Translations under genes and position numbers: made by a program
Shown here: positions 16,159-24,900 of the stretch, piece by piece
Numbering within the stretch: position 1 is the first letter of the stretch
How the letters are laid out: each line of letters opens with the position of its first letter
DNA from: Pseudomonas lalkuanensis
GTDB lineage: Bacteria > Pseudomonadota > Gammaproteobacteria > Pseudomonadales > Pseudomonadaceae
DNA length: 64,000 bases
Direction of reading: 5' to 3'
Assembly (NCBI RefSeq): GCF_008807375.1
Contig: NZ_CP043311.1
Coordinates: forward strand, 3,948,001 to 4,012,000
The notes under the pieces: model-generated
Seen by the model: the letters and a program-made list of their open reading frames with translations, nothing else
What the model was told of the DNA's origin: nothing
Database searches by the model: none

Positions 16159-16970
16159 TCGGGCGTGGCGACCGGTTGCATCTGCAGTGCCTTCCAGCGT
16201 TCCAGGTTGCGCTGAAGCAGGGTTTCCGGCACTCCGGCGGCGACCAATTCTGTCATCTTTTTCGCCAACTGTCCGCGCAGCCAGGGATCGTTGCAGGCCG
16301 AGTTGTGGGACAGGGTCAGATACAGACCTTCGCTGGAAATCGGCGGTTCCAGGGCGACCAGATCGTCGGCCATGCCCAGGGTGTCGGCCAGCACCAGGCC
16401 CGGATAGCGCTCGTAGAGCACGTAGTCGGTGCGCTCCAGCAGAAGCTTCTGGTAGGCCTGGGTCAGGCTGGGGACTTCCTCGAGCTTGAGATTTTCCCTG
16501 GCAAACTGGTCAAAGGCCTGGCCGAAGCTGTTCTTCACCAGGGTGCCGCCAGTGTGGCTGCGCAGGTCGTCCCAGCCGCTGTAGGGGAATGCCCTGTCGC
16601 GCTTCACCCAGACGACGCTCTGGGTTTCGAGGAAGGCCGGATGGACGTAGTCCATGGTTTCCAGGCGCGGTAGCGTGAGGAAGGCCCCGGCGATCAGATC
16701 GACCCGGCCGGTGCGGACTTCATCCTGGGCGCGGGACCAGGGACCGGTGTAGAGGATTTCCACCTTCAGCCCGAGTTCCCTGGCGATCTGCTTGAGCAGG
16801 TCGGCATTGGCGCCTATCAGTTGCTTGGGGTTCTCCGGGTCGCGCCAGAGGTAGGGCGGGTACTCGGGATTGCCGGTGGCCACCAGGCGCTCGCACTTCC
16901 CGGCCGCCTGCCCGAGTCCAGGAAGCAGGCACAGCACGAGGAGAAGGAGCGAGCGGCGGAATCTTGGCAT
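16155..16970 (-). CDS. Periplasmic amino-acid-type solute-binding protein without a transporter
   Basis: Protein of 271 residues with a cleavable signal peptide (MPRFRRSLLLLVLCLLPGLGQAA ends near 23) and a family 3 solute-binding fold: NPEYPPYLWRD, NADLLKQIARELGLKVEIL, and GRVDLIAGAFLTLPRLETMDYVHPA. There is no Cys lipobox. No ABC permease or ATPase gene is nearby. It heads the operon with two envelope lipoprotein genes and overlaps the next gene by four bases, so it may be a periplasmic sensor or carrier. The ligand cannot be told from sequence. The divergent gene is plaF. Confidence 0.78.
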   Translation of the reverse strand: MPRFRRSLLLLVLCLLPGLGQAAGKCERLVATGNPEYPPYLWRDPENPKQLIGANADLLKQIARELGLKVEILYTGPWSRAQDEVRTGRVDLIAGAFLTLPRLETMDYVHPAFLETQSVVWVKRDRAFPYSGWDDLRSHTGGTLVKNSFGQAFDQFARENLKLEEVPSLTQAYQKLLLERTDYVLYERYPGLVLADTLGMADDLVALEPPISSEGLYLTLSHNSACNDPWLRGQLAKKMTELVAAGVPETLLQRNLERWKALQMQPVATPE

Positions 16971-17085
16971 CTGAGGTTTCCCGGACTGGACATTCGATTG
17001 GCCGCAGCGTGGGCGGCATCGCCTGGAACGAGCTTCATGCTAGCGTACTGGCGGCTTCTAGAACTATTCGTGATAAGGACAGGCC

Positions 17086-18015
17086 ATGAAGAAATTCATC
17101 ATTGCAGTCGTCATGCTGCTGGCGGCTGCGGCGGCAACCCTCTACTTCTCGCCCGCTGCGCTGACGGCCAGCGTGCGCCTGGTGGAACGCCAACTCGCCG
17201 GCTTGTCGGAGCGACAGGTCGCGCTGGGCGATCTTAGCATCCATTACTACGAGGGCGGCCCGGCCAAGGGCGAAACCATCGTGATGATTCATGGATTCGG
17301 CGCCAACAAGGACAACTGGCTGCGATTCGCCCGCCACTTCACCCAGCGCTATCACGTCATCGCCCTGGACCTGCCCGGCTTCGGCGACAGCGACCGGCCC
17401 GCCGGCAGCTACGACGTCGGCACCCAGGCCGAGCGTCTGGAGTCCTTCATCAAGACCCTCGAGCTGGGCAAGGTGCACCTTGTAGGCAACTCCATGGGCG
17501 GCCATATCGCCGGTCTCTTCGCGGCCCGCTACCCGCAGCAGGTGCGCAGCCTGGCGCTGTTCGACAACGGCGGTATCAAGGCGCCGAACAAGAGCGAGCT
17601 GTTCCGCCTGATCGAAACCGGCCAGGCCAATCCGCTGGTGGTGCGCAACGCCGGTGACTTCCAGCGCATGCTGGATTTCGTCTTCGTCGAGCCGCCGCCC
17701 CTGCCTGAGTCGGTGAAGTCCTACCTGGCCGAGCAGTCCATGGCCAACGAGGCCCACTACGACGAAGTCTTCCGCCAGCTTCGCGAGCGCTACGTTCCGC
17801 TGGAGCCCGAACTGCCGCGAATCGAAGCCCCTACCCTGCTGCTCTGGGGAGATCGCGACCGGGTGCTGGATGTGTCCAGCATCGAGGTGATGAAGCCGCT
17901 GCTGAAGAAACCCAGTGTGGTGATCATGCGGAACTGCGGCCACGCGCCCATGATCGAGCGTCCCGAGGAAACCGCTCGCCACTACCAGGCCTTCCTCGAC
18001 GCCAGCCGCGGCTGA
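17086..18015 (+). CDS. plaF: PlaF-like membrane-anchored phospholipase (alpha/beta hydrolase)
   Basis: Alpha/beta hydrolase of 309 residues. An N-terminal membrane helix (about 3-24) is not followed by a clear cleavage site, so the protein is probably anchored. The nucleophile elbow GNSMGG puts the serine at 136; Asp258 in WGDRD and His286 in CGHAP complete the triad, almost the same numbering as published for P. aeruginosa PlaF (PA2949), a phospholipase A that remodels membrane glycerophospholipids. HGFGANKDNW (69-78) is the oxyanion region. It is divergent from the solute-binding gene and convergent with etfA, with a shared terminator at 18113-18138. Confidence 0.85.
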   Translation: MKKFIIAVVMLLAAAAATLYFSPAALTASVRLVERQLAGLSERQVALGDLSIHYYEGGPAKGETIVMIHGFGANKDNWLRFARHFTQRYHVIALDLPGFGDSDRPAGSYDVGTQAERLESFIKTLELGKVHLVGNSMGGHIAGLFAARYPQQVRSLALFDNGGIKAPNKSELFRLIETGQANPLVVRNAGDFQRMLDFVFVEPPPLPESVKSYLAEQSMANEAHYDEVFRQLRERYVPLEPELPRIEAPTLLLWGDRDRVLDVSSIEVMKPLLKKPSVVIMRNCGHAPMIERPEETARHYQAFLDASRG

Positions 18016-18112
18016 ATGTAACGATTCCGGCTTCCCCCCGGCGCCGCTGCGAGTTATCGGTACGCACGGTGCACCTGACCTGCTCGGATTCATCCAAGAA
18101 CTCGGGCAATAA

Positions 18113-18138
18113 AAAACCCGCTCCGAGGAGCGGGTTTT
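18113..18138. terminator. Bidirectional terminator between plaF and etfA
   Basis: AAAACCCGCTCC at 18113-18124 and GGAGCGGGTTTT at 18127-18138 form a 12-base perfect stem with A-run before and T-run after, so it can end transcripts from both sides. Confidence 0.92.
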
Positions 18139-18163
18139 CTGTACGGCAAGCCGGAAAGCGCTA

Positions 18164-19093
18164 TTACAGCAGCTTTTCCAGTTCCGGTACGGCTTCGAAC
18201 AGGTCAGCCACCAGGCCGTAGTCAGCCACCTGGAAGATCGGCGCCTCTTCGTCCTTGTTGATTGCGACGATCACCTTGGAGTCCTTCATACCGGCCAGGT
18301 GCTGGATGGCACCGGAGATGCCCACGGCGATGTACAGCTGCGGGGCGACGATTTTGCCGGTCTGGCCGACCTGCATGTCGTTCGGCACGAAGCCGGCGTC
18401 GACCGCGGCACGGGACGCGCCGACAGCCGCGCCCAGCTTGTCGGCCAGGGCGTACAGGTGCTTGAAGTTGTCGCCGTTCTGCATGCCACGGCCGCCGGAG
18501 ACGACGATCTTGGCTGCGGTCAGTTCCGGACGGTCGGACTTGGCCAGCTCTTCGCCCACGAAGGCGGACTTGCCGGCGTCGGATACGGTGCCCACGGTTT
18601 CCACGGCAGCGGAACCGCCTTCAGCGGCAGCGGCGTCGAAACCGGTGGTGCGCACGGTGATCACCTTAACGGCAGCCGAGGACTGCACGGTGGCGATGGC
18701 GTTGCCGGCGTAGATCGGACGCTTGAAGGTGTCGGCGCTTTCCACGGCGATGATCTCGGAGATCTGGTCGACGTCCAGCAGCGCAGCAACGCGCGGCAGG
18801 AAGTTCTTGCCGTTGGTGGTGGCCGGGGCCAGCACGTGGCTGTAGCCCTTGCCCAGTTCGGCGATCAGCGGAGCGACGTTTTCCGGCAGTTGGTGAGCGT
18901 AGGCGGCGTTGTCGGCGAGCAGCACCTTGGACACGCCAGCGATCTTGGCAGCGGCTTCGGCGGCAGCGCCAGCGCCCTGACCGGCAACCAGAACGTGGAT
19001 GTCACCACCGATCTTCTGAGCGGCGGTCACGGTGTTGAGGGTGGCGGCCGCCAGCGCGGCATTGGAGTGTTCAGCGATTACAAGGACGGCCAT
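18164..19093 (-). CDS. etfA: EtfA, electron transfer flavoprotein alpha subunit
   Basis: Alpha subunit of 309 residues that binds FAD and carries electrons from acyl-CoA dehydrogenases to ETF:ubiquinone oxidoreductase. The C-terminal FAD domain shows [52 protein letters not shown] and [22 protein letters not shown]. It begins one base after the etfB stop, giving the usual etfBA pair. In this window its likely partners are AtuD and the ETF-QO encoded on the other side of the divergent promoter region. Confidence 0.97.
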   Translation of the reverse strand: MAVLVIAEHSNAALAAATLNTVTAAQKIGGDIHVLVAGQGAGAAAEAAAKIAGVSKVLLADNAAYAHQLPENVAPLIAELGKGYSHVLAPATTNGKNFLPRVAALLDVDQISEIIAVESADTFKRPIYAGNAIATVQSSAAVKVITVRTTGFDAAAAEGGSAAVETVGTVSDAGKSAFVGEELAKSDRPELTAAKIVVSGGRGMQNGDNFKHLYALADKLGAAVGASRAAVDAGFVPNDMQVGQTGKIVAPQLYIAVGISGAIQHLAGMKDSKVIVAINKDEEAPIFQVADYGLVADLFEAVPELEKLL

Positions 19094-19094
19094 C

Positions 19095-19844
19095 TCAGAT
19101 CACCTTCGCTTCGTTCTTCAGTTTCTCGACCAGCTCGGCCACGGACTTGACCTTGATACCGGCCTGGCGGGCAGCCGGCGCTTCGACTTTCAGGGTCTTG
19201 ACGGTGGAAGCGGTGGATACACCCAGGGCGTCCGGGGTGACCACGTCCAACGGCTTCTTCTTGGCCTTCATGATGTTCGGCAGCGACGCGTAGCGCGGCT
19301 CGTTCAGGCGCAGATCGGTGGTGACGATCGCCGGCAGGTTCAGCGCAACGGTCTGCAGACCGCCGTCGATTTCACGGGTGACGTTGACCTTGTCGCCCGC
19401 CAGCTCGACCTTGGAGGCGAAGGTACCCTGGGCATAGCCGGTCAGGGCGCCCAGCATCTGGCCGGTCTGGTTGTTGTCGCTATCGATGGCTTGCTTGCCG
19501 AGGATGACCAGTTGCGGCTGCTCCTTGTCGACCACAGCCTTCAGCAGTTTGGCCACGGCCAGGGAGTTCAGCTCGTCGTTGGACTCGACCAGGATGGCGC
19601 GGTCGGCGCCCAGGGCCAGGGCAGTGCGCAGCTGCTCTTGAGCGGTGTTCGGGCCGATGGTGACGACGACGATTTCACTCGCTACGCCTTTTTCTTTCAG
19701 ACGGACGGCTTCTTCTACGGCAATTTCGCAGAAGGGGTTCATCGACATCTTCACGTTGGCAAGGTCGACGCCGGAGTTGTCCGCCTTGACGCGGACCTTG
19801 ACGTTGTAGTCGACCACTCGTTTGACAGCTACAAGAACCTTCAT
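19095..19844 (-). CDS. etfB: EtfB, electron transfer flavoprotein beta subunit
   Basis: Beta subunit of 249 residues beginning [20 protein letters not shown], with the family signature [11 protein letters not shown] and the dehydrogenase recognition-loop region near 190-200. It forms the ETF heterodimer with EtfA and binds AMP. GAGGA lies just before the ATG. It is divergent from the ETF-QO gene across 319 bases that contain a 9-base inverted repeat close to etfB and a PsrA-like box plus promoter closer to the other gene. Confidence 0.97.
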   Translation of the reverse strand: MKVLVAVKRVVDYNVKVRVKADNSGVDLANVKMSMNPFCEIAVEEAVRLKEKGVASEIVVVTIGPNTAQEQLRTALALGADRAILVESNDELNSLAVAKLLKAVVDKEQPQLVILGKQAIDSDNNQTGQMLGALTGYAQGTFASKVELAGDKVNVTREIDGGLQTVALNLPAIVTTDLRLNEPRYASLPNIMKAKKKPLDVVTPDALGVSTASTVKTLKVEAPAARQAGIKVKSVAELVEKLKNEAKVI

Positions 19845-19960
19845 GGATTCCTCGTTACTCTCCGGTTAATAAGAATGTCGCCAAGACGAGCCTGGCCAGT
19901 GATGCAGGTCGGCCGGAACCGACTCTCAGCCCAGACAGCGAGCGCAAAACCGCCCGTATC

Positions 19961-19986
19961 TTGACCGGATCGCCTATTCCGGTCAA
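19961..19986. promoter_or_regulatory. Perfect 9-base inverted repeat upstream of etfB
   Basis: TTGACCGGA at 19961-19969 and TCCGGTCAA at 19978-19986 are perfect mirror arms around 8 bases. On the minus strand the right arm starts with TTGACC, a -35-like hexamer, 137 bases from the etfB start. It could be an operator or an RNA hairpin; no regulator can be named. No good -10 is placed with confidence. Confidence 0.5.
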
Positions 19987-20046
19987 TACAGCAAAATGCC
20001 CCGCCATAAGCCGCAGAGCCTTATCCTATCAGGGCTTCACAAAATT

Positions 20047-20060
20047 CAAACAAACGTTTG
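20047..20060. promoter_or_regulatory. PsrA-like operator CAAAC-N4-GTTTG upstream of ETF-QO
   Basis: CAAAC at 20047-20051, four bases, then GTTTG at 20056-20060. This equals the G/CAAAC-N(2-4)-GTTTG/C pattern described for PsrA, a TetR-family regulator in Pseudomonas that responds to long-chain fatty acids. It also contains the 12-base palindrome ACAAACGTTTGT (20050-20061). It ends two bases before the -35 element. Confidence 0.65.
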
Positions 20061-20062
20061 TA

Positions 20063-20091
20063 TTGGACCGGCCACAGCCTCTGGATATAAT
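20063..20091 (+). promoter_or_regulatory. Sigma-70 promoter for the ETF-QO gene
   Basis: TTGGAC at 20063-20068, a spacer of 17 bases, and TATAAT at 20086-20091. Transcription would start near 20098, giving a leader of about 66 bases. Repression through the adjoining PsrA-like site is plausible. Confidence 0.75.
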
Positions 20092-20163
20092 GCGCCAGCT
20101 CAGGTCAGGGATCGAGCCTAGCCCTCCAACACAAAATATCGAAGAGCCTTGAGGAGATTGACT

Positions 20164-21828
20164 GTGGAACGCGAATACATGGAATTCGACGTCGTCATCG
20201 TCGGCGCTGGCCCTGCTGGCCTGTCCGCCGCGTGCCGACTGAAGCAGAAGGCCGCGGAAGCTGGTCAGGAGATCAGCGTATGCGTGGTCGAGAAGGGTTC
20301 CGAAGTGGGCGCCCACATTCTCTCTGGCGCCGTATTCGAACCGCGAGCCCTTAACGAACTCTTCCCTGACTGGAAAGAACTGGGCGCCCCGCTGAACACC
20401 CCGGTAACCCGCGACGACATCTATATGCTCAAGGATGCCGACTCCGCGATCAAGGTTCCCGATCTGTTCGTGCCCAAGACCATGCACAACGAGGGCAACT
20501 ATATCATCTCCCTGGGCAATCTCTGCCGCTGGCTGGCCCAGCAGGCCGAAGGCCTGGGCGTTGAGATCTACCCGGGCTTCGCCGCCCAGGAAGCGCTGAT
20601 CGACGAGAATGGCGTAGTACGCGGCATCATCACCGGCGACCTCGGCGTGGACCGTGAAGGCAACCCGAAAGAGGGTTACTACACCCCCGGCATGGAACTG
20701 CGCGCCAAATACACCCTGTTCGCCGAAGGCTGCCGCGGCCACATCGGCAAGCAGCTGATCAAGAAGTACAACCTGGACTCCGAAGCCGACGCCCAGCACT
20801 ACGGCATCGGTATCAAGGAAATCTGGGACATCGACCCAGCCAAGCATCAGCCCGGCCTGGTAGTCCACACCGCCGGCTGGCCGATGGACATCATGGGCAC
20901 CGAGAACACCGGTGGCTCCTTCCTCTATCACCTGGAAAACAACCAGGTGGTCGTAGGCCTGATCATCGACCTGTCCTATGCCAATGCCTACCTGTCGCCC
21001 TTCGACGAATTCCAGCGCTACAAGCACCACCCGGTGATCAAGCAGTACCTGGAAGGCGGCAAGCGCGTCGCCTACGGCGCTCGCGCCATCTGCAAAGGTG
21101 GCCTGAACTCCCTGCCGAAAATGGTCTTCCCGGGCGGCGCGCTGATCGGCTGCGACCTGGGCACCCTGAACTTCGCCAAGATCAAGGGCAGCCACACCGC
21201 CATGAAGTCCGGCATGCTGGCCGCCGAATCCGTGGCCGCCGCCCTGGCCGCGGGCAAGGAAGGTGGTGACGAGCTGACCAACTATGTCGACGCATTCAAG
21301 TCCAGCTGGCTGTACGACGAACTGTTCCGCAGCCGTAACTTCGGCGCGGCCATTCACAAGTACGGTGCACTGGTAGGCGGTGCGTTCAACTACGTCGACC
21401 AGAACTGGTTCGGTGGCAAGCTCCCGTTCACCCTGCACGACAACAAGCCGGACTACGCCTGCCTGAAGCCGGCAGCCCAGTCCCAGCGCATCGACTATCC
21501 GAAGCCGGACGGCAAGATCAGCTTCGACAAGCTCAGCTCGGTCTTCCTCTCCAACACCAACCATGAAGAGGAACAACCCTGCCACCTCAAGCTGGCCGAC
21601 GCGAGCATCCCGATCGCGAAGAACCTGCCGCTGTACGATGAACCGGCGCAGCGCTACTGCCCGGCTGGCGTGTACGAGGTGGTGACTCAGGAAGATGGCG
21701 CCAAGCGCTTCCAGATCAACGCCCAGAACTGCGTCCACTGCAAGACCTGCGACATCAAGGACCCGGCCCAGAACATCACCTGGGTAGCCCCGGAAGGCAC
21801 TGGCGGCCCGAACTACCCCAACATGTAA
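20164..21828 (+). CDS. Electron transfer flavoprotein:ubiquinone oxidoreductase (ETF-QO)
   Basis: FAD and 4Fe-4S protein of 554 residues that passes electrons from reduced ETF to ubiquinone at the inner membrane. The N-terminal FAD motif is DVVIVGAGPAGLSAA; a central ubiquinone-binding region with GGLNSLPKMVFPGGALIG follows; the C-terminal cluster has Cys in YCPAGVYEV and CVHCKTCDIKDP. The start is a GTG at 20164, seven bases after GAGGAG (20151-20156), and it gives the usual N-terminus; a TTG at 20149 is less likely. It completes the route acyl-CoA dehydrogenase, EtfAB, quinone for atu and fatty acid oxidation. A terminator follows. Confidence 0.95.
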   Translation: MEREYMEFDVVIVGAGPAGLSAACRLKQKAAEAGQEISVCVVEKGSEVGAHILSGAVFEPRALNELFPDWKELGAPLNTPVTRDDIYMLKDADSAIKVPDLFVPKTMHNEGNYIISLGNLCRWLAQQAEGLGVEIYPGFAAQEALIDENGVVRGIITGDLGVDREGNPKEGYYTPGMELRAKYTLFAEGCRGHIGKQLIKKYNLDSEADAQHYGIGIKEIWDIDPAKHQPGLVVHTAGWPMDIMGTENTGGSFLYHLENNQVVVGLIIDLSYANAYLSPFDEFQRYKHHPVIKQYLEGGKRVAYGARAICKGGLNSLPKMVFPGGALIGCDLGTLNFAKIKGSHTAMKSGMLAAESVAAALAAGKEGGDELTNYVDAFKSSWLYDELFRSRNFGAAIHKYGALVGGAFNYVDQNWFGGKLPFTLHDNKPDYACLKPAAQSQRIDYPKPDGKISFDKLSSVFLSNTNHEEEQPCHLKLADASIPIAKNLPLYDEPAQRYCPAGVYEVVTQEDGAKRFQINAQNCVHCKTCDIKDPAQNITWVAPEGTGGPNYPNM

Positions 21829-21838
21829 TGCAGCTACG

Positions 21839-21864
21839 AAAAAGGCTCCCTCGGGAGCCTTTTT
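21839..21864. terminator. Bidirectional terminator after ETF-QO
   Basis: AAAAGGCTCCC at 21840-21850 pairs with GGGAGCCTTTT at 21853-21863, flanked by A- and T-runs. It serves both ETF-QO and the convergent DUF1285 gene. Confidence 0.92.
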
Positions 21865-21880
21865 CATGTCCGCCTTGCGG

Positions 21881-22450
21881 CTATTCCGGCAGCAGCCCGA
21901 TAGGGAAGAACTCCCCGCCGCTCCATACGCCAAGCCAGGCGATGCCATCGATCTCACGCGGCTCTGCCAGCTCCACCAGCTGATAGAAGACATTGCGATG
22001 GATCAGGGCTTCCAGATTGGTACGCACCAGCACATAGGGCGAGGGCTCCTGGGTCTCCGGATCCAGCTCGACCCGTAGCGGATGCACCGCACCCGCCACT
22101 ACCTCATCCTCCACATTGGTAATGAAGCGCAGCTGCTGCTCCTGCCCTGCCCCCTCGACCTGCAGTTGAACGGCCACGAAGGGTGCATCTTCCACCTGGA
22201 TGCCCACCTTCTCGACGGGCGTGACCAGGAAATAGTCCTCGCCATCCTTGCGGATCACGCTGGAAAACAGCTTGACCATGGGCTTGCGGCCGATCGGCGT
22301 GCCCAGGTAAAACCAGGTGCCGTCCCGAGCGATGCGCATATCGATGTCGCCGCAGAACGGCGGATTCCACAGATGAACGGGCGCACCGCCGGGCTTGTCG
22401 CCCTTGGGTATCTGCGCCAGCAGGTCGCCGGCCTTGCCGGGATCGCTCAT
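21881..22450 (-). CDS. DUF1285 domain protein
   Basis: Soluble protein of 189 residues matching the DUF1285 family, with the typical opening [31 protein letters not shown] and the ending [14 protein letters not shown] [14 protein letters not shown]. No signal peptide or membrane segment. No biochemical role is known for the family. Its start is 10 bases after the stop of the DUF4823 lipoprotein gene, so the two are probably co-transcribed. Confidence 0.82.
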   Translation of the reverse strand: MSDPGKAGDLLAQIPKGDKPGGAPVHLWNPPFCGDIDMRIARDGTWFYLGTPIGRKPMVKLFSSVIRKDGEDYFLVTPVEKVGIQVEDAPFVAVQLQVEGAGQEQQLRFITNVEDEVVAGAVHPLRVELDPETQEPSPYVLVRTNLEALIHRNVFYQLVELAEPREIDGIAWLGVWSGGEFFPIGLLPE

Positions 22451-22460
22451 TTCAATCTCC

Positions 22461-23063
22461 TCAACGACTCAATCCGATCAGGCTGCGAGCATACTCTTCC
22501 AGCGGCGGCCCGATCAGGTCTTCAGGCTTGGAGTCGTAGAACGTCAGAAAACCGCCACGATTGCGGATTCGCGCGGAGTCCACCAGATAACGGGTATTGG
22601 TTTCGATCAGCATCAGCTGGATTACGCCACGGTCGCGACCAAGGCGATCCAGCGCTTCCTGATCTTCCCACTCCTCGACGGTTCCAATGCGGTCGTCGGC
22701 ACTGGCGAATCGCGCGTACAGCAGATAATGCGCCCCCACTGAACGAGCCTGCCCCATGGCCTCTTCCAAACCGGCAGGGCCCTTGGCGCGACGCACCATG
22801 GGGAAGTACTCGACGAAACCGTCGAACGCCTCTTCAGCGACCACGTTAGGTCGTGGATAGGCGGAACCCGGGGGCACGAAATAGCCCTGCGCGATGTAAA
22901 TGAAGGAGTCGGGCTGCAGGCGCCACGGACTGGCGCGGCGGGTTTCGCTGTGGTCCAGGAATCCAGCATCGCTCAGCTGTTCGCGAGTACCTTCGGCCAT
23001 GTCGCTGACCTTCATGCAGCCAGTCAGGCCGAGAAGCGCCAACAACAGAATCAAACTACGCAT
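22461..23063 (-). CDS. DUF4823 lipoprotein
   Basis: Lipoprotein of 200 residues with signal peptide [16 protein letters not shown] (lipidated Cys16) and a mature domain resembling DUF4823: [35 protein letters not shown], and [20 protein letters not shown]. Envelope location is clear from the lipobox; the function is unknown. It precedes the DUF1285 gene by 10 bases. The MoaA-like gene ends 66 bases upstream on the same strand. Confidence 0.78.
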   Translation of the reverse strand: MRSLILLLALLGLTGCMKVSDMAEGTREQLSDAGFLDHSETRRASPWRLQPDSFIYIAQGYFVPPGSAYPRPNVVAEEAFDGFVEYFPMVRRAKGPAGLEEAMGQARSVGAHYLLYARFASADDRIGTVEEWEDQEALDRLGRDRGVIQLMLIETNTRYLVDSARIRNRGGFLTFYDSKPEDLIGPPLEEYARSLIGLSR

Positions 23064-23129
23064 CGTGTGTCCTCCAGGCGCCGGCGACGAAAAACCGGCG
23101 GATAGAGAATCAATGCAGCTTCCGCGCCA

Positions 23130-24098
23130 TCAACCGCCAATGATCTTCATTACGGTGACACCGCCCGAAAATGCGATGTCCTGCTTGTCCGCCAGGGCCT
23201 TGACCAGCAGTCGCTGCAACGCTGGCAGCGCTTCGTGCCGGGGCTTTTCCAGCAGGTCGCCGACGTAGTGGCGATTGCTCGAGGAAAGGCAGCCATGCAG
23301 CCACCCCGTGGAAGACAGGCGAAGGCGCGAACAGGTCCGGCAGAACGGCACGCTCTCGTTGGCAATCACCCCGAAGTAACCCTCGCCCGGAACGCGGTAG
23401 CGAATGGCCGTGGCATCCAGCGGCGCGTCGGCCTGGACGAACTCATGGCTGGCACGGATCAGCGCCAGCAACTCTTCCAGCCCCACGAACTGCTGGTGGA
23501 AGGTGTTGGGATCACGAGCCAGATGGCCCATGCGCATCAGCTCGATGAAGCGCAGCTCGAAGCCACGTTCCAGGCAGTAGTCCAGCAACGGCAGGACCTG
23601 ATCGAGGTTCTTGCCGCGCAGCGGCACCATGTTGATCTTGATCTTGAGGCCCGCCGCCCTCGCCTCATCGAGCCCCTTGAGCACCGTGGCGAGGTCACCG
23701 CCACGGGCAATGTTGCGGAACTCGTCGGCGTTGAGGGTATCGAGGGAAATATTCAGGCGGCGGATGCCGCAGTCCAGCAGCAGCGGCAATTTGCGGGACA
23801 GCAGCTGACCATTGCTGGTAATGCTGATGTCATCGAGGCCGAGCTTGCTGACTTCGCGAAGGAAAGGATCGAGTTTGGGGCTCACCAGCGGTTCGCCGCC
23901 AGTGATCCGCAGGCGTTCTATACCGGCGGCTTCGATGAGGTAGGCCACGCCACGAACCATGGCCTCTGCAGAGAGCTCATCCTGTGCCGCCACCAGTCGT
24001 TTGCCGTCTGGCACGCAGTAAGTGCAAGCGTAGTTGCAGGCGGCAGTCAGGCTGATTCGCAGGTTTCGGAAGCGCCTGCCTTGGCGGTCGACGATCAT
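23130..24098 (-). CDS. MoaA-like radical SAM protein
   Basis: Radical SAM protein of 322 residues. The SAM cluster motif CNYACTYC fits CxxxCxxC; ITGGEPLV is the glycine-rich SAM motif; a C-terminal cluster motif CRTCSRLRL...GC and a terminal Gly-Gly are present as in MoaA, the GTP 3',8-cyclase of molybdenum cofactor synthesis. However the usual MoaA stretch TDRCNxRCxYC reads TAACNYACTYC, so it is a divergent member and may be a paralogue. The start at 24098 is used because the 18 residues before it are unlike the family. No other moa, moe or mob gene is nearby. The TetR gene lies upstream on the same strand, with 89 bases between. Confidence 0.72.
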   Translation of the reverse strand: MIVDRQGRRFRNLRISLTAACNYACTYCVPDGKRLVAAQDELSAEAMVRGVAYLIEAAGIERLRITGGEPLVSPKLDPFLREVSKLGLDDISITSNGQLLSRKLPLLLDCGIRRLNISLDTLNADEFRNIARGGDLATVLKGLDEARAAGLKIKINMVPLRGKNLDQVLPLLDYCLERGFELRFIELMRMGHLARDPNTFHQQFVGLEELLALIRASHEFVQADAPLDATAIRYRVPGEGYFGVIANESVPFCRTCSRLRLSSTGWLHGCLSSSNRHYVGDLLEKPRHEALPALQRLLVKALADKQDIAFSGGVTVMKIIGG

Positions 24099-24187
24099 GG
24101 GACGCTCCGGCTTGTGGTACACCGGAGTATATCCCCGCGGCCCCGACAGCACATATCCGAGACCGCGTTATAGACGCACTGAATACG

Positions 24188-24826
24188 TCAGCCGGCGGGC
24201 GACTCGGCCTCGCGTTTGCGCTTGTTGCCCATGCGCACGCCGATGTCCATGAGGAACTGGAAGAAACCTTCCTGATCCTCCAGAACGTTGCTCCAGAACG
24301 GCGAGTGGTAGAGTGCGACAGCGCCATGCACCAGGGCCCAGGCAGCGCAGTAATGGAAGTACGGCGGCACGTCTTCCAGCTTGCCTTCGGCGATACGCCC
24401 CTTGATCAGCTGGGTGAGTCGCTCGAAGTTGGACGCGCGGATCTTGTGCAGCTGCTCGACCATCTCCGGAACCTGGCTGTTCTTCACCACCTTCTCTTCC
24501 AGGCGGTCGAACAGGCGATAACGCTGCGGGTCACGCATGCGGAACTCGAAGTAGGCACGCGACAGCGCCTCCTTGTCACGGTCCACATCAGCGGAGTGGA
24601 ACAGCGCGTTCAGGTCACGCTCATAGTCGAGCATCAGGCGCAGATAGATCTCCGCCTTGGACTTGAAATGCTTGTAGATGGTGCCTTTGCCGATACCCAC
24701 TGCGTCGGCGATCATCTCGACGGTAACGCTGTCTTCGCCCTCTTCGAGGAAGAGTTTCAGGGCGGTGTCGAGAATTTCCTGCTCGCGGCGGCGGAACTCA
24801 CGGACTTTACGGGGTTCTTTCTGCAT
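24188..24826 (-). CDS. TetR-family transcriptional regulator
   Basis: Regulator of 212 residues with an N-terminal TetR helix-turn-helix (VTVEMIADAVGIGKGTIYKHFKSK, about 33-56) and a helical ligand-binding domain. It is divergent from the aminotransferase gene across 74 bases and upstream of the MoaA-like gene, either of which could be a target. By gene order it corresponds to PA2957 of P. aeruginosa. The ligand is unknown. No clear palindrome was fixed in the short divergent region. Confidence 0.85.
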   Translation of the reverse strand: MQKEPRKVREFRRREQEILDTALKLFLEEGEDSVTVEMIADAVGIGKGTIYKHFKSKAEIYLRLMLDYERDLNALFHSADVDRDKEALSRAYFEFRMRDPQRYRLFDRLEEKVVKNSQVPEMVEQLHKIRASNFERLTQLIKGRIAEGKLEDVPPYFHYCAAWALVHGAVALYHSPFWSNVLEDQEGFFQFLMDIGVRMGNKRKREAESPAG

Positions 24827-24900
24827 AAAGGGACTGTGGGGTCAAAAATCAAGCCGCGTATTATGCCTATCTGGCGTAAAAATGCACGGATCATCCGACT

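Noticed and set aside
20029..21993. A 654-codon antisense frame over ETF-QO
   Set aside because: Shadow frame; it would also run through the terminator and the ETF-QO promoter.
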